Source: Kosakonia oryzendophytica (GTDB lineage Bacteria > Pseudomonadota > Gammaproteobacteria > Enterobacterales > Enterobacteriaceae). From it: 64,000 nucleotides of DNA. Shown here piece after piece: positions 20,742 through 30,471 of the stretch. Location of the stretch: positions 1 through 64,000 of the forward strand of contig NZ_FMAY01000009.1 in assembly GCF_900094925.1 (NCBI RefSeq), read 5' to 3'. The notes beneath the pieces are model-generated. The model made no database searches, was not told the origin of the DNA, and was given only the letters and a program-made list of their open reading frames with translations. Within the stretch, counting starts at the first letter, position 1. Each line of letters opens with the position of its first letter. A program made the translations under genes and the position numbers.

Positions 20742-20777
20742 CATAAAAAATGAAACCAGGCGGTGTAAACCGCCTGG
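20742..20777 (-). terminator. Terminator after manA
   Basis: CCAGGCGGT-GTAA-ACCGCCTGG (20756-20777); on the minus strand it runs into TTTCATTTTTT. It lies between manA and ydgA and separates the two units. Confidence 0.75.
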
Positions 20778-20837
20778 ACTGTTGAGTTAGTTACCCCAAG
20801 CTTAGCAATCCTTGCTAAAAAATACAGTAACTTAGTT

Positions 20838-22010
20838 TTACTTATTAAACACGCGCGCCAGTCGGCCCGTACCGCTTGCTGTCACCGCTGTTTCGTCTGC
20901 AGCAATAAACGCGGATTCGCCCGGTTTCAACACCAGACGCTCTGCGCCCTTGCTCAGCACCGCTTCGCCTTCCACACAGAAAACAATCGCCGCGCTTTGT
21001 TGCGTCAGCCTGGTTTCCGTAGGCGACAGATCGTGCAGAGAGAAAGCAAAATCCTCTACCGGGATCGGGAAATCGAGTTCAGCGCCGTTGCGGGTGGGCT
21101 GGGTCAGTAATTCTCCCGCCGGTTTCGGCGTAAATTTAACGTTGGCCACCAGTTCCGGAATATCAATGTATTTCGGCGTTAGCCCCGCACGCAGGACGTT
21201 ATCCGAGTTCGCCATCACTTCCAACGCCACGCCTTTCAGGTAGGCATGTGGCGTTTCGGCAAACAGAAACATGGCTTCACCCGGATTGAGTTTTACCACG
21301 TTAAGTAGCAGCGGAGAGAAGAGGCCGCTGTCGTCAGGGTAGAACGCCGCAATGGCCTTGATGGTTTGCCACGGTTCACCCTGCTGATGTTCCAGTACGG
21401 ATTTCAGTACCGCCAGCGCGCGGGATTTTTCCTCACCCTGCATATTCAGTAATGCGGCGAACAGTTCGCTCAGGCGTTCAGCCCCCGGCGCTTGCAGGAA
21501 GTGGGCGATCGCAGGATGCGCGCCGGCAACCGGCTGCAATAATGAAACGATGTCGGAAAACTCGCGAAACGCATTCATCGCCAGGAACGGCGTCAGGGCG
21601 AACACCAGCTCCGGTTTATGGTTCGGATCTTTATAATTACGCTCGGCCGCGCTCAGCGGGATGCCGGCGGCGTTCTCTTTGGCAAAGCCAGCTTCAGAGT
21701 TTTTCTTGTTCGGATGTACCTGAATGGAGAGTGGCTGATCGGCACAGAGCACTTTAAACAGAAACGGCAATTCACCAAAACGTTCGGCAACGGCAGTACC
21801 CAGCAGGCGACGTTTATCCTGGTCGATCACCTCGCGAAGCACTTGGGGTTGACCGCTGGCATCCAGTACTTTTGAGCTGCTCTTCGGGTGGGCGCCCATC
21901 CATAACTCCGCCATCGGCAGGTTGTCGGGATTCGCGATACCGTAGAGTTCCGTTAACGCAGTATGACTTCCCCAGGCATAGTTCTGCACTGAGTTAATGA
22001 GTTTTTGCAT
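20838..22010 (-). CDS. manA: Mannose-6-phosphate isomerase
   Basis: Zn-dependent interconversion of mannose-6-phosphate and fructose-6-phosphate, for mannose use and GDP-mannose supply. 390 residues from ATG 22010 (MQKLINSVQNYAWGS). Type I PMI signatures: IQVHPNK (Gln/His ligands), YKDPNHKPELV (Glu ligand region) and GEAMFLFAETPHAYLKG (His ligand). Divergent from fumA. Confidence 0.96.
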   Translation of the reverse strand: MQKLINSVQNYAWGSHTALTELYGIANPDNLPMAELWMGAHPKSSSKVLDASGQPQVLREVIDQDKRRLLGTAVAERFGELPFLFKVLCADQPLSIQVHPNKKNSEAGFAKENAAGIPLSAAERNYKDPNHKPELVFALTPFLAMNAFREFSDIVSLLQPVAGAHPAIAHFLQAPGAERLSELFAALLNMQGEEKSRALAVLKSVLEHQQGEPWQTIKAIAAFYPDDSGLFSPLLLNVVKLNPGEAMFLFAETPHAYLKGVALEVMANSDNVLRAGLTPKYIDIPELVANVKFTPKPAGELLTQPTRNGAELDFPIPVEDFAFSLHDLSPTETRLTQQSAAIVFCVEGEAVLSKGAERLVLKPGESAFIAADETAVTASGTGRLARVFNK

Positions 22011-22208
22011 TATCAAGCCCTTTCAATTGAACACATTATTGCGTCATTAAAGCAATAAACCTTCGCGAAGTAACCTGCGGGGACAAAAAGTCGTACTAGT
22101 CTCAGTTTTTGTTAAAAAATTGTGTAGGATATGGCGACTCGCTATGCCAGAGGGCAGAGGGATATGCTGCCTGAACAATAACCAGATCGTGTCGTAAGTG
22201 AGAGAACA

Positions 22209-23855
22209 ATGTCGAACAAACCCTTTTATTATCAGGAACCTTTCCCGCTCGGAAAGGATGACACCGAATACTATCTGCTCAGCCGCGACCATGTTTCCGT
22301 CGCCCACTTCGAAGGCCAGGAGATCCTTAAAGTCGATCCGCAGGCGCTGACGTTGCTGGCTCAGCATGCTTTCCACGATGCATCCTTCCTACTGCGCCCG
22401 GCGCACCAACAGCAGGTGGCGGATATTCTGGATGACCCGCAAGCCAGTGAGAACGACAAATATGTTGCGCTACAGTTTCTGCGCAACTCAGAGATCGCCG
22501 CGAAGGGGATTCTGCCTACCTGCCAGGATACCGGTACCGCCATCATTATGGGGAAAAAAGGGCAGCGCGTGTGGACGGGCGGCGGTGATGAAGCGGCGCT
22601 GGCACGCGGCGTCTACAACACCTATATCGAAGATAACCTGCGCTATTCGCAAAATGCCCCGCTCGATATGTATAAAGAAGTGAATACCGGCAGCAATCTG
22701 CCAGCGCAGATTGATCTCTACAGCGTGGATGGCGACGAGTACAAATTTCTCTGTATCGCCAAGGGTGGCGGTTCCGCCAATAAAACCTATCTGTATCAGG
22801 AAACCAAGGCGCTGATTACCCCGGCGAAACTTAAAAATTACCTGGTCGAGAAAATGCGCACCCTTGGTACTGCCGCCTGCCCGCCATACCACATCGCCTT
22901 TGTCATTGGCGGCACGTCGGCGGAAGCCACGCTTAAGACGGTAAAACTGGCCTCAACCAAATATTACGATGCGCTGCCGACAGAAGGTAACGAGCATGGT
23001 CAGGCATTCCGTGATGTGCAACTCGAACAGGAGCTGCTGCTGGAAGCGCAAAACCTTGGCCTCGGTGCACAGTTTGGCGGGAAATATTTTGCCCACGATA
23101 TTCGCGTGATCCGTCTTCCGCGCCATGGCGCCTCCTGCCCGGTGGGGATGGGGGTTTCCTGCTCAGCGGATCGTAATATCAAAGGTAAAATCAACCGCGA
23201 TGGCATCTGGCTGGAGAAACTGGAGCAGAATCCGGGTAAATATATCCCGCAGGCGCTGCGTCAGGCAGGTGAGGGGGAAGCAGTGAAGGTGGATCTCAAT
23301 CGCCCGATGAAAGAGATCCTCGCGCAACTGACACAATACCCGGTCTCCACACGCCTGTCGCTGAGCGGCACCATCATGGTCGCGCGCGACATCGCGCATG
23401 CGAAGCTGAAAGAGCTGATGGATAACGGCCAACCGCTGCCGCAATATGTGAAAGATCACCCAATTTACTACGCTGGTCCGGCGAAAACGCCGGAAGGTTA
23501 CGCGTCAGGTTCGTTGGGCCCGACCACCGCCGGGCGCATGGACTCCTACGTTGATCAGCTGCAGTCGCAAGGCGGTAGCATGATCATGCTGGCGAAAGGT
23601 AACCGCAGCCAACAGGTGACGGACGCCTGTGCAAAACATGGCGGTTTCTACCTGGGAAGCATTGGCGGCCCGGCGGCGATTCTGGCGCAGAACAGCATTA
23701 AAAGTCTGGAGTGCGTGGCGTACCCTGAGCTGGGTATGGAGGCCATCTGGAAAATCGATGTTGAAGACTTCCCGGCGTTTATCCTTGTGGATGACAAAGG
23801 CAACGACTTCTTCCAGCAGATCCAGTCCGGGCAGTGCGCGCGCTGCGTGAAGTAA
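22209..23855 (+). CDS. fumA: Class I fumarate hydratase FumA
   Basis: 4Fe-4S, oxygen-sensitive fumarase of the TCA cycle. 548 residues as in E. coli FumA. The cluster cysteine in [10 protein letters not shown] (about residue 105) and the segments [34 protein letters not shown] and [12 protein letters not shown] are intact. E. coli has FumA/FumC in this arrangement: the iron-free FumC substitutes under oxidative stress or iron limitation. Ended by a strong terminator before fumC. Confidence 0.95.
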   Translation: MSNKPFYYQEPFPLGKDDTEYYLLSRDHVSVAHFEGQEILKVDPQALTLLAQHAFHDASFLLRPAHQQQVADILDDPQASENDKYVALQFLRNSEIAAKGILPTCQDTGTAIIMGKKGQRVWTGGGDEAALARGVYNTYIEDNLRYSQNAPLDMYKEVNTGSNLPAQIDLYSVDGDEYKFLCIAKGGGSANKTYLYQETKALITPAKLKNYLVEKMRTLGTAACPPYHIAFVIGGTSAEATLKTVKLASTKYYDALPTEGNEHGQAFRDVQLEQELLLEAQNLGLGAQFGGKYFAHDIRVIRLPRHGASCPVGMGVSCSADRNIKGKINRDGIWLEKLEQNPGKYIPQALRQAGEGEAVKVDLNRPMKEILAQLTQYPVSTRLSLSGTIMVARDIAHAKLKELMDNGQPLPQYVKDHPIYYAGPAKTPEGYASGSLGPTTAGRMDSYVDQLQSQGGSMIMLAKGNRSQQVTDACAKHGGFYLGSIGGPAAILAQNSIKSLECVAYPELGMEAIWKIDVEDFPAFILVDDKGNDFFQQIQSGQCARCVK

Positions 23856-23860
23856 TATCA

Positions 23861-23882
23861 CCGCCCTTCGGGGCGGTTTTTT
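23861..23882 (+). terminator. fumA terminator
   Basis: CCGCCC-TTCG-GGGCGG-TTTTTT. Its T tract abuts the fumC regulatory region. Confidence 0.92.
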
Positions 23883-23901
23883 AAGCACAAAGCATTAAAC
23901 G
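23882..23901 (+). promoter_or_regulatory. Candidate SoxS/MarA box upstream of fumC
   Basis: TAAGCACAAAGCATTAAACG fits the marbox/soxbox consensus AYnGCACnnWnnRYYAAAYn at all core positions (GCAC, W, R, YY, AAA, Y). A -10-like CATAAT follows within a few bases. E. coli fumC is a SoxS target. About 90 bp from the fumC ATG. Binding is inferred. Confidence 0.6.
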
Positions 23902-23987
23902 ACATAATAAAAAGCATCAATACTTTGACTTGTTTGCAGGTGAGCAATGTCGGCACTCAACACCACTTTGTATTCAAGGAGAAAGTA

Positions 23988-25388
23988 ATGACAACGCATC
24001 GCAGTGAGAAAGATTCAATGGGCGCGATTGACGTCCCGGCCGATAAGCTGTGGGGAGCGCAGACCCAGCGATCGCTCGAGCATTTCCGTATTTCGACGGA
24101 AAAAATGCCGGTCTCGCTGATCCACGCGCTGGCGCTGACCAAACGTGCGGCAGCGAAGGTTAACCAGGATCTGGGGTTGCTGCCTGCCGAAAAAGCCGGC
24201 GCCATTATCGCGGCGGCGGATGAGGTGCTGGAGGGGAAGCATCCCGATGAGTTTCCGCTGGCAATCTGGCAGACCGGCTCCGGCACGCAAAGCAATATGA
24301 ACATGAATGAGGTGTTGGCAAATCGCGGTAGCGAGATCCTCGGTGGTGTTCGCGGCATGGCGCGTAAAATCCATCCCAATGATGACGTCAATAAAAGCCA
24401 GAGTTCGAATGACGTGTTTCCCACTGCGATGCATGTGGCGGCAGTGATTGCGGTCCGCGAACATTTACTGCCCCAGCTTCAGGTACTGAAGCAGACACTC
24501 AGCGAAAAATCTATCGCCTTTGCTGATATCGTCAAGATTGGCCGTACACATTTGCAGGATGCCACGCCGCTAACGCTCGGCCAGGAGATCTCCGGTTGGG
24601 TGGCGATGCTGGAGCACAATCTCAAACACATTGAACTGAACCTGCCGCACCTTGGTGAGCTGGCGCTGGGCGGTACTGCCGTTGGCACCGGGCTGAATAC
24701 CCATCCGGAATATGCCAGGCGCGTAGCGGAAGAGCTGGCGAATATTACCCGGCAACCGTTTATCACCGCGCCGAATAAATTCGAAGCGCTGGCGACCTGC
24801 GATGCACTGGTGCAGATGCATGGCGCGTTGAAAGGGCTGGCGGCGTCGCTCATGAAGATTGCCAACGATGTCCGCTGGCTGGCTTCCGGTCCCCGTTGCG
24901 GTATCGGGGAAATCGCCATTCCGGAAAACGAACCTGGTAGCTCGATCATGCCGGGTAAAGTCAACCCCACCCAGTGCGAAGCCATGACGATGCTCTGCGC
25001 GCAGGTGTTGGGCAATGATGTGGCGGTAAACATTGGCGGCGCATCCGGCAACTTTGAACTCAACGTTTTTCGCCCGCTGGTGATCCACAATTTCCTGCAA
25101 TCTGTGCGCTTACTGGCAGATGGAATGGAAAGCTTTAATGCGCACTGTGCGGTGGGCATTGAACCGAACCGTGAGCGAATTGATCAACTGCTTAATGAGT
25201 CACTGATGTTGGTGACGGCGCTCAATACCCATATCGGTTACGACAAAGCGGCGGAAATCGCCAAGAAAGCGCACAAGGAAGGACTTACGCTGAAAGCTTC
25301 GGCGCTGGCGCTCGGCTATCTGACAGAAGCCGAGTTTGACAGTTGGGTACGCCCGGAATCGATGGTTGGCAGCATGAAACCCGCCTAA
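23988..25388 (+). CDS. fumC: Class II fumarate hydratase FumC
   Basis: Iron-independent, oxidant-resistant fumarase. 466 residues from ATG 23988 ([16 protein letters not shown]) behind AAGGAG; the upstream ATG at 23925 is not conserved. The superfamily signature [11 protein letters not shown] and active-site regions [10 protein letters not shown] and [10 protein letters not shown] are complete. A SoxS/MarA-type box lies upstream, consistent with oxidative-stress induction. Convergent with tus, overlapping it by 4 bp. Confidence 0.97.
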   Translation: MTTHRSEKDSMGAIDVPADKLWGAQTQRSLEHFRISTEKMPVSLIHALALTKRAAAKVNQDLGLLPAEKAGAIIAAADEVLEGKHPDEFPLAIWQTGSGTQSNMNMNEVLANRGSEILGGVRGMARKIHPNDDVNKSQSSNDVFPTAMHVAAVIAVREHLLPQLQVLKQTLSEKSIAFADIVKIGRTHLQDATPLTLGQEISGWVAMLEHNLKHIELNLPHLGELALGGTAVGTGLNTHPEYARRVAEELANITRQPFITAPNKFEALATCDALVQMHGALKGLAASLMKIANDVRWLASGPRCGIGEIAIPENEPGSSIMPGKVNPTQCEAMTMLCAQVLGNDVAVNIGGASGNFELNVFRPLVIHNFLQSVRLLADGMESFNAHCAVGIEPNRERIDQLLNESLMLVTALNTHIGYDKAAEIAKKAHKEGLTLKASALALGYLTEAEFDSWVRPESMVGSMKPA

Positions 25389-26314
25389 TCCGCAAGATAG
25401 AGGTGCAGTCGCGGGATCATCAGCGTTAGCGGCTGTGCCTCAGGTTTATACCGGTGCTGAACATTATCGGCGTGGTAATCCAGCAGTTCGCCGATGTCTG
25501 GCACCGTTCCGCCATTTTCCTCAGAAATAAAAGCAATCAGCGGGGTCGGGCAGGCGTATTGCACCTGTTTTTGCGACCCTGAATACCAGACCCGCGCAAT
25601 CGGCTGCACTTTTACCGGCCGCTTGATCTTCAACCGCGCCTGTTTCGGCAGGGCAGCAATGTCGTTGTACTCCTGCTCGACCCGAACCAGCCACTGTTCC
25701 CGCGTCCAGGCGGCGACGGCGCGTGGGGATTTCATACTTTTTTCCAGTTGTGCCAGCACCTCATCACGGGTGAGGTTCTTAATAATGTGCTTATTGGCCC
25801 AGCCAAAGCGGATGGTGGCTGGCGCGTCAATGACGGTCAGTGTCCGGTAGGCATTCAGGGTGATCAAACCCGGCAGGTGACGGTGCACCCATTCAAAACG
25901 GGCTGCGGAGGCAAGGCCTGATTCCACGGTGACAATGCGCTCAAAGGTAAGTTTCAGTGCGTTAATGGTGCTGACGCGTTTTTCCAGCATGGCGCGCGTC
26001 ACTGCATTCGTCTGGTAACAAAGCACCCCCGGCAGGCGCACTGCGGCTTTACTGCTGCGGTTTTCTGACTGCTGCTGGATAAACAGATGCGTGTAATGGC
26101 GTAGCGCAAGCTCTGCTGCAGATTTACCTATATGCTGCTGTACATGAATGCACGACAGCGGGTCGTGCTCAGCACCTTTCGGGATCGCCGGCAGCGTAAA
26201 CACGCGCGCGGCCATTAAACGGCATGCATTCAATTCCGTTTTCAATGCAGCCAGCTCATGCTCAAGCTGGCGAAAGGTCGTATTAAGGCGATCGATAAGG
26301 TCTAATGCAGTCAT
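25385..26314 (-). CDS. tus: Replication terminus site-binding protein Tus
   Basis: Monomeric Ter-binding protein that stops DnaB helicase from one side. 309 residues, the same as E. coli Tus; the DNA-contact segments [25 protein letters not shown] and [23 protein letters not shown] are strongly conserved. AAGGACAG precedes the ATG. A Ter site overlaps its promoter region (26324-26346), so autorepression is expected as in E. coli. The C-terminus overlaps fumC by 4 bp. Confidence 0.97.
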   Translation of the reverse strand: MTALDLIDRLNTTFRQLEHELAALKTELNACRLMAARVFTLPAIPKGAEHDPLSCIHVQQHIGKSAAELALRHYTHLFIQQQSENRSSKAAVRLPGVLCYQTNAVTRAMLEKRVSTINALKLTFERIVTVESGLASAARFEWVHRHLPGLITLNAYRTLTVIDAPATIRFGWANKHIIKNLTRDEVLAQLEKSMKSPRAVAAWTREQWLVRVEQEYNDIAALPKQARLKIKRPVKVQPIARVWYSGSQKQVQYACPTPLIAFISEENGGTVPDIGELLDYHADNVQHRYKPEAQPLTLMIPRLHLYLAD

Positions 26315-26323
26315 TATCTGTCC

Positions 26324-26346
26324 TTATTAGTTACAACATACTTTTA
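26324..26346 (-). promoter_or_regulatory. Ter replication-arrest site (TerB-like)
   Basis: On the minus strand AAGTATGTTGTAACTAA (26343-26327) equals the TerB core, including the G at position 6 that gives the C6 lock. The non-permissive end points to higher coordinates, so forks entering from the right (moving leftward) should be blocked and rightward forks pass. It lies 10 bp before the tus ATG, as for TerB and tus in E. coli. Confidence 0.92.
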
Positions 26347-26394
26347 AGTTATAACACAGGTGCAGGATTTCGGCCACTGCGCGGTTGCTGCTTA

Positions 26395-27687
26395 TCAGGG
26401 CAGCACAATGTGATGGTAGATGGGCCAGTTGAAGGTAAATTGCGCGCCGCCCAGTTCGCTTTGCGAACACAGCACTTCGCCGCCAAATGCCTGGGCAATG
26501 GAGTGGACAATGGCCAGCCCAAGACCGCAGCCGCCTGTGGCGCGATCGCGGCTGGGATCAAGGCGGACAAAGGGCTCAAATACACGCTGACGTTCTTCCG
26601 GCGCGATGCCCGGGCCATCGTCTTCAACGATCAGACTGGCCTGTGAACCCCGGCGTTGCAACGTGACTTTGACCGTTTGCTGGCAATAGCGCAGCGCATT
26701 ATTCACCAGATTATCCAGTACCCGCTCCATCAGACGCATATCCAGCGCGCCGTAATCATCGCCGGGTGTACAAGTCAGTAATAGTTGGTGCTGCGGATTC
26801 ATCGTCCGGGCATCATCCATATAGCTGTTAAACCAGGCAGGGAGATCCGGGCTGGTCAGTTTCAGTTCGGTTTGTGGGCGGTCAAGACGGGCGTAGGTCA
26901 GCAGCTCTTCGATCAGCGCCTCCAGTTGCCCGATATCGCGGTTCAGCGCGGCATGTTCGGCCTCGCTAAGGTTATCGCTCATCTCCAGCCGGTAACGCAG
27001 CCGGACCAGCGGCGTTCGCAATTCATGCGCGATACCGTCAATGAGCTGCTTCTTACTGGCGATCAACGCATTAATGTTGTCCGCCATTTGGTTAAAGGCG
27101 ATGCCTAACCGCTCAAAACTTGACGCGCTGTCAAAATGGATACGTTCCTCAAGATGGCCTTCGCCAAAGCGTTGCGCGGCGGATTCAAGCCGTAGCATCT
27201 CTTGCCAGTGTGGCCGCATCCAGATAAACACCGGAAAAGCGAGGGAGATAGCGATAAAGGCCATCAGCGCCATATCCAGCAGGCGCATTTCATGCAGGAA
27301 AAACAGATACGGCACCGGCCCTACGGCCAGTACATAGTGGCTACGCGGAATACGCTGAATGAAGGTGTATTCAGAATCCAGTGCCACAATGTCGCCTTCA
27401 CGCAGACGTTGAGCATGCGGTGCATCGAGTGTGAATTTGTTCATAGGCTCGATACGCAGATTAAAGGAGAGATTCAGATCCAGCTCTTTCAGGGTATTAG
27501 CCCACTGATGCGGCGGAATTTCTCGCAGCTCGCTGCGCATCAAATAGAGTGAACTCTTCATCAGATCATCAAGGGTCTGGCGACCTGCACGCTCGGCCGT
27601 AAATTTATATACCAGGCCCACCAACATCGTCATCACGATAAAGCACACGAACAGCAGAAGGTAAAACTGGACGAACAGCTTCTTCAT
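26395..27687 (-). CDS. rstB: Sensor histidine kinase RstB
   Basis: Inner-membrane kinase of the RstBA system, part of the PhoPQ network and acid/low-Mg response. 430 residues: two membrane segments (about 8-28 and 135-155), HAMP, H-box IDGIAHELRTPLVRLR, N-box LDNLVNNALRY, G1 EDDGPGIAPEER and G2 GCGLGLAIV. It follows rstA by 24 bp and precedes tus, the order known from E. coli. Confidence 0.95.
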   Translation of the reverse strand: MKKLFVQFYLLLFVCFIVMTMLVGLVYKFTAERAGRQTLDDLMKSSLYLMRSELREIPPHQWANTLKELDLNLSFNLRIEPMNKFTLDAPHAQRLREGDIVALDSEYTFIQRIPRSHYVLAVGPVPYLFFLHEMRLLDMALMAFIAISLAFPVFIWMRPHWQEMLRLESAAQRFGEGHLEERIHFDSASSFERLGIAFNQMADNINALIASKKQLIDGIAHELRTPLVRLRYRLEMSDNLSEAEHAALNRDIGQLEALIEELLTYARLDRPQTELKLTSPDLPAWFNSYMDDARTMNPQHQLLLTCTPGDDYGALDMRLMERVLDNLVNNALRYCQQTVKVTLQRRGSQASLIVEDDGPGIAPEERQRVFEPFVRLDPSRDRATGGCGLGLAIVHSIAQAFGGEVLCSQSELGGAQFTFNWPIYHHIVLP

Positions 27688-27711
27688 AGTGACACCTGGT
27701 TAAATGCTTTT

Positions 27712-28428
27712 TTAGTTGTCCCACGCATGCGGGGCAAACAGATAGCCTTTATTGCGTACGGTTTTGATGCGGTAAGGCTCTGTGGCGCTGTCGAGCAGTT
27801 TTTTCCGCAGGCGAGAAATCGCCACATCCACGCTGCGATCAAGGCCGTCGTAAGTCACACCGCGCAAATTTTTCAACAGCGCATCGCGATCCATAATCTG
27901 CCCGGCGTGCGTGGCCAACTCCCAGAGCAAATCGAAGTCCGCAGTAGAAAGGATCACCTCTTCGCCGCTCAGCAGCACCTGACGGTTTACCGGATCAATC
28001 GATAGCGTGCCAAAACGAATAATGTTGTGTTGCTTCAGGGGAGGCGCTGCGGGCTCTGCTGGCGTACTGGTGCGTTGGCGTAAATGCAAACGCAACCGGG
28101 CCAGCAACACGGCGGGCGGTGTGGTTTTAAGGATATAATCATTGGCGCCCATTTCCAGCGAAAGGATATGGTTCATATCACTGTCGAGGGAAGTGAGCAG
28201 AACAATCGGGCCATTCCACTGCTGACGTAAATCGCGACACAACGTCATACCATCTTTACCGGGCAGCATAATATCCAGTAGCACCAGTTCAGGATTGACC
28301 CGTGCGATGACCTCTTCGGCGCGATCACCGCGAGGTTCTACAATGACATCCATATCGTGTTTGCCCAGATAAGCGGCGATCAACGCGCCCACTTCCGGGT
28401 CGTCTTCTACAAAAACGATCTTATTCAT
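27712..28428 (-). CDS. rstA: Response regulator RstA
   Basis: OmpR-family regulator, 238 residues from ATG 28428 (MNKIVFVEDDPEVG). Phospho-acceptor Asp52 in LLDIMLPGKDGMT; the winged-helix DNA-binding domain ends with RIKTVRNKGYLFAPHAW. The upstream ATG at 28485 adds residues absent from E. coli RstA. A PhoP-like box lies 57 bp upstream, matching the known PhoP control of rstA. Confidence 0.95.
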   Translation of the reverse strand: MNKIVFVEDDPEVGALIAAYLGKHDMDVIVEPRGDRAEEVIARVNPELVLLDIMLPGKDGMTLCRDLRQQWNGPIVLLTSLDSDMNHILSLEMGANDYILKTTPPAVLLARLRLHLRQRTSTPAEPAAPPLKQHNIIRFGTLSIDPVNRQVLLSGEEVILSTADFDLLWELATHAGQIMDRDALLKNLRGVTYDGLDRSVDVAISRLRKKLLDSATEPYRIKTVRNKGYLFAPHAWDN

Positions 28429-28484
28429 AAGCCATTGCGATTGACTAAAAACGTCAACATACACCGCCTTGCTGCAACCTGCCA

Positions 28485-28501
28485 TTAATCTTTTCTAAAC
28501 A
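28485..28501 (-). promoter_or_regulatory. Candidate PhoP box of rstA
   Basis: Minus strand TGTTTA-GAAAA-GATTAA, close to the PhoP direct repeat with 5-bp spacing. rstA is directly PhoP-activated in E. coli and Salmonella. Binding is inferred. Confidence 0.6.
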
Positions 28502-28556
28502 AGACGTGTTCCGTTATGCTGTAGGTCTTTGTTGTTGAAGTAATAAAGGCCAAATT

Positions 28557-28892
28557 ATGGGGTTGGTTATTAAAGCAGCGATCGGTGCGTTAGTGGTGTT
28601 GCTGATTGGGTTACTGGCAAAAACGAAGAATTACTACATTGCCGGGTTAATCCCGCTCTTTCCCACCTTCGCCTTGATTGCACATTATATTGTTGCAACG
28701 GAGCGCGGTATTGAGGCGCTACGTACCACTGTTATTTTTGGAATGTGGGCGATCATTCCCTATTTTATCTATCTGCTCTCGCTGTGGTATTTCACCGGCT
28801 TTATGCGGGTCTGGCCGGCGCTGGGCTGTGCGGTGCTCTGCTGGAGCCTCAGCGCCTGGCTGCTTATCTTTTGCTGGAGCCGCCTCCACTAA
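28557..28892 (+). CDS. ydgC: GlpM-like inner-membrane protein YdgC
   Basis: 111 residues, four hydrophobic helices, the same length as E. coli YdgC. GlpM of Pseudomonas affects alginate synthesis, but no role is established for YdgC. Divergent from rstA. The stop codon is one base from the convergent ydgI stop, so the E. coli neighbour folM is absent. Confidence 0.88.
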   Translation: MGLVIKAAIGALVVLLIGLLAKTKNYYIAGLIPLFPTFALIAHYIVATERGIEALRTTVIFGMWAIIPYFIYLLSLWYFTGFMRVWPALGCAVLCWSLSAWLLIFCWSRLH

Positions 28893-28893
28893 G

Positions 28894-30276
28894 TTATTTC
28901 ACCAGCAGCCATGTTGCGGGAACCGCCGCGATCAGCAACAGACCAATCAGCGCCTTTTCCCGGCGCTTGAGCAACTCGGTCATTTCATGGGTGCGGCGGG
29001 CATACATAAAGACCAGTAAACCTGGCGCATACAGTACCACTGACAGTAATAAGTGCATGGGCCCGGAGGCGTACAGTAGCCATAATCCATACAGACATGC
29101 ACCGATTGCAACGGCCTGATGCAGCGGACGGCTGGCGATTTTCAGCAAATAGGCGCCCACCAGGAAATAGGGCACGAGGATCATCTCAGACGCGATCGTC
29201 AGCAGCGTATTGTAATCAGACCCCGTCAGCCAGATCAGCACCAGTGAGACCTGTACGCTGATGTTGGTCAGCCACAGCGATGCGGCAGGGGCATTATTTT
29301 TATTTTGATGGGCGAAGATACGCGGGAACGCTTTATGTGTCGCTGCCAGCAACGGGACTTCCGCTGCCATAATTGTCCAGCTCAAGTAAGCGCCACACAC
29401 CGACACGATCAGCCCGGCGGCGATAATCACCTCACCCCAGCTACCGATCAGTCTGACCATCAATCCGGCCATTGACGGGTTACGAATTCCCGCCAGTTCG
29501 GCTCGCGGCACCACCCCGAGCGACAGCAGTGTCACCAGCAGGTAGACACCCAGCGCCGCCAGTACCGCCAGCAGCGTGGCGCGGCCGACATCCCGTTTGT
29601 TACGCGCGCGAGCAGAAACCACCACGGCACCTTCCACACCGATAAACACCCACAGGGTGATCAGCATGGTGTTTTTAACCTGTTCCCAGACCGGCACGCC
29701 GAGCGCAACGCCGCTAAAGTCAAATTTGAATGTGTCGACATTAAACGCCACGGCCGCCAGTACCACAAACAAGCCCAACGGGACTAACTTCGCCAGCGTT
29801 GCCACCAGGTTGATACTTGCCGCAGTCTGCACACCGCGTAGCACCAGAGCATGGACAATCCACAGCAGCGCCGATGCACCCACAATAGACTGCCAGGTAT
29901 TGCCATCGCCAAACAGACGTAGTTGCGGTGTATCGGTAAAGAAACTGAGCGCAGAGAAAACGATCACCAGGTAGGAAACGTTGGCTATCACCGCGCACAG
30001 CCAGTACCCCCATGCGGAACAGAAGCCAATCAGCTCACCGAAACCTGCACGAGCATAGGTAAAAATCCCACCGTCGAGGTCCGGTCGAATACGGGTCAGG
30101 ATCAGCATGGCGAAAGCCAGAAGTAAAATCCCTGCGCCGGTAATGGCCCAGCCGACCAGTAAAGCCGCAGGACTGGCGACCTCCGCCATATTCTGTGGCA
30201 GGCTGAAGACGCCAGCGCCGAGCATTGAGCTTAAAACGAGAGCAGTCAAAGCGCTAAGGCCAAGTTTCTTTTCCAT
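28894..30276 (-). CDS. ydgI: APC-family basic amino acid antiporter YdgI (ArcD-like)
   Basis: 460 residues from ATG 30276 (MEKKLGLSALTALVLSSMLGAGVF), the same length as E. coli YdgI; the ATG at 30303 is not conserved. About 12-13 membrane helices. SMLGAGVFSLPQNM is the substrate-backbone-binding helix of APC transporters. Predicted arginine:ornithine exchange by family; substrate is not shown by the sequence. No arcABC genes are adjacent. Confidence 0.9.
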   Translation of the reverse strand: MEKKLGLSALTALVLSSMLGAGVFSLPQNMAEVASPAALLVGWAITGAGILLLAFAMLILTRIRPDLDGGIFTYARAGFGELIGFCSAWGYWLCAVIANVSYLVIVFSALSFFTDTPQLRLFGDGNTWQSIVGASALLWIVHALVLRGVQTAASINLVATLAKLVPLGLFVVLAAVAFNVDTFKFDFSGVALGVPVWEQVKNTMLITLWVFIGVEGAVVVSARARNKRDVGRATLLAVLAALGVYLLVTLLSLGVVPRAELAGIRNPSMAGLMVRLIGSWGEVIIAAGLIVSVCGAYLSWTIMAAEVPLLAATHKAFPRIFAHQNKNNAPAASLWLTNISVQVSLVLIWLTGSDYNTLLTIASEMILVPYFLVGAYLLKIASRPLHQAVAIGACLYGLWLLYASGPMHLLLSVVLYAPGLLVFMYARRTHEMTELLKRREKALIGLLLIAAVPATWLLVK

Positions 30277-30430
30277 TGTTATCCTGTCAAAAAAGCCACT
30301 CATCCAGAATAATTATTTTGCCGGGGCGCATAAATATGGTGGATATCACTAAGGCGCGGGATTTTACGGAGAGTCGCAAAGGCATGCAATGAGGACGGCG
30401 ACAATTTTGTGAAAAAGAGAGGAAAAAGAT

Positions 30431-30455
30431 CAAAAAAAGGCGGCCGAAGCCGCCT
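30431..30455 (-). terminator. ydgH terminator
   Basis: AGGCGGC-CGAA-GCCGCCT (30438-30455), running into TTTTTTT on the minus strand, right after the ydgH stop. Confidence 0.88.
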
Positions 30456-30471
30456 GATTCATCCGTGCTGA

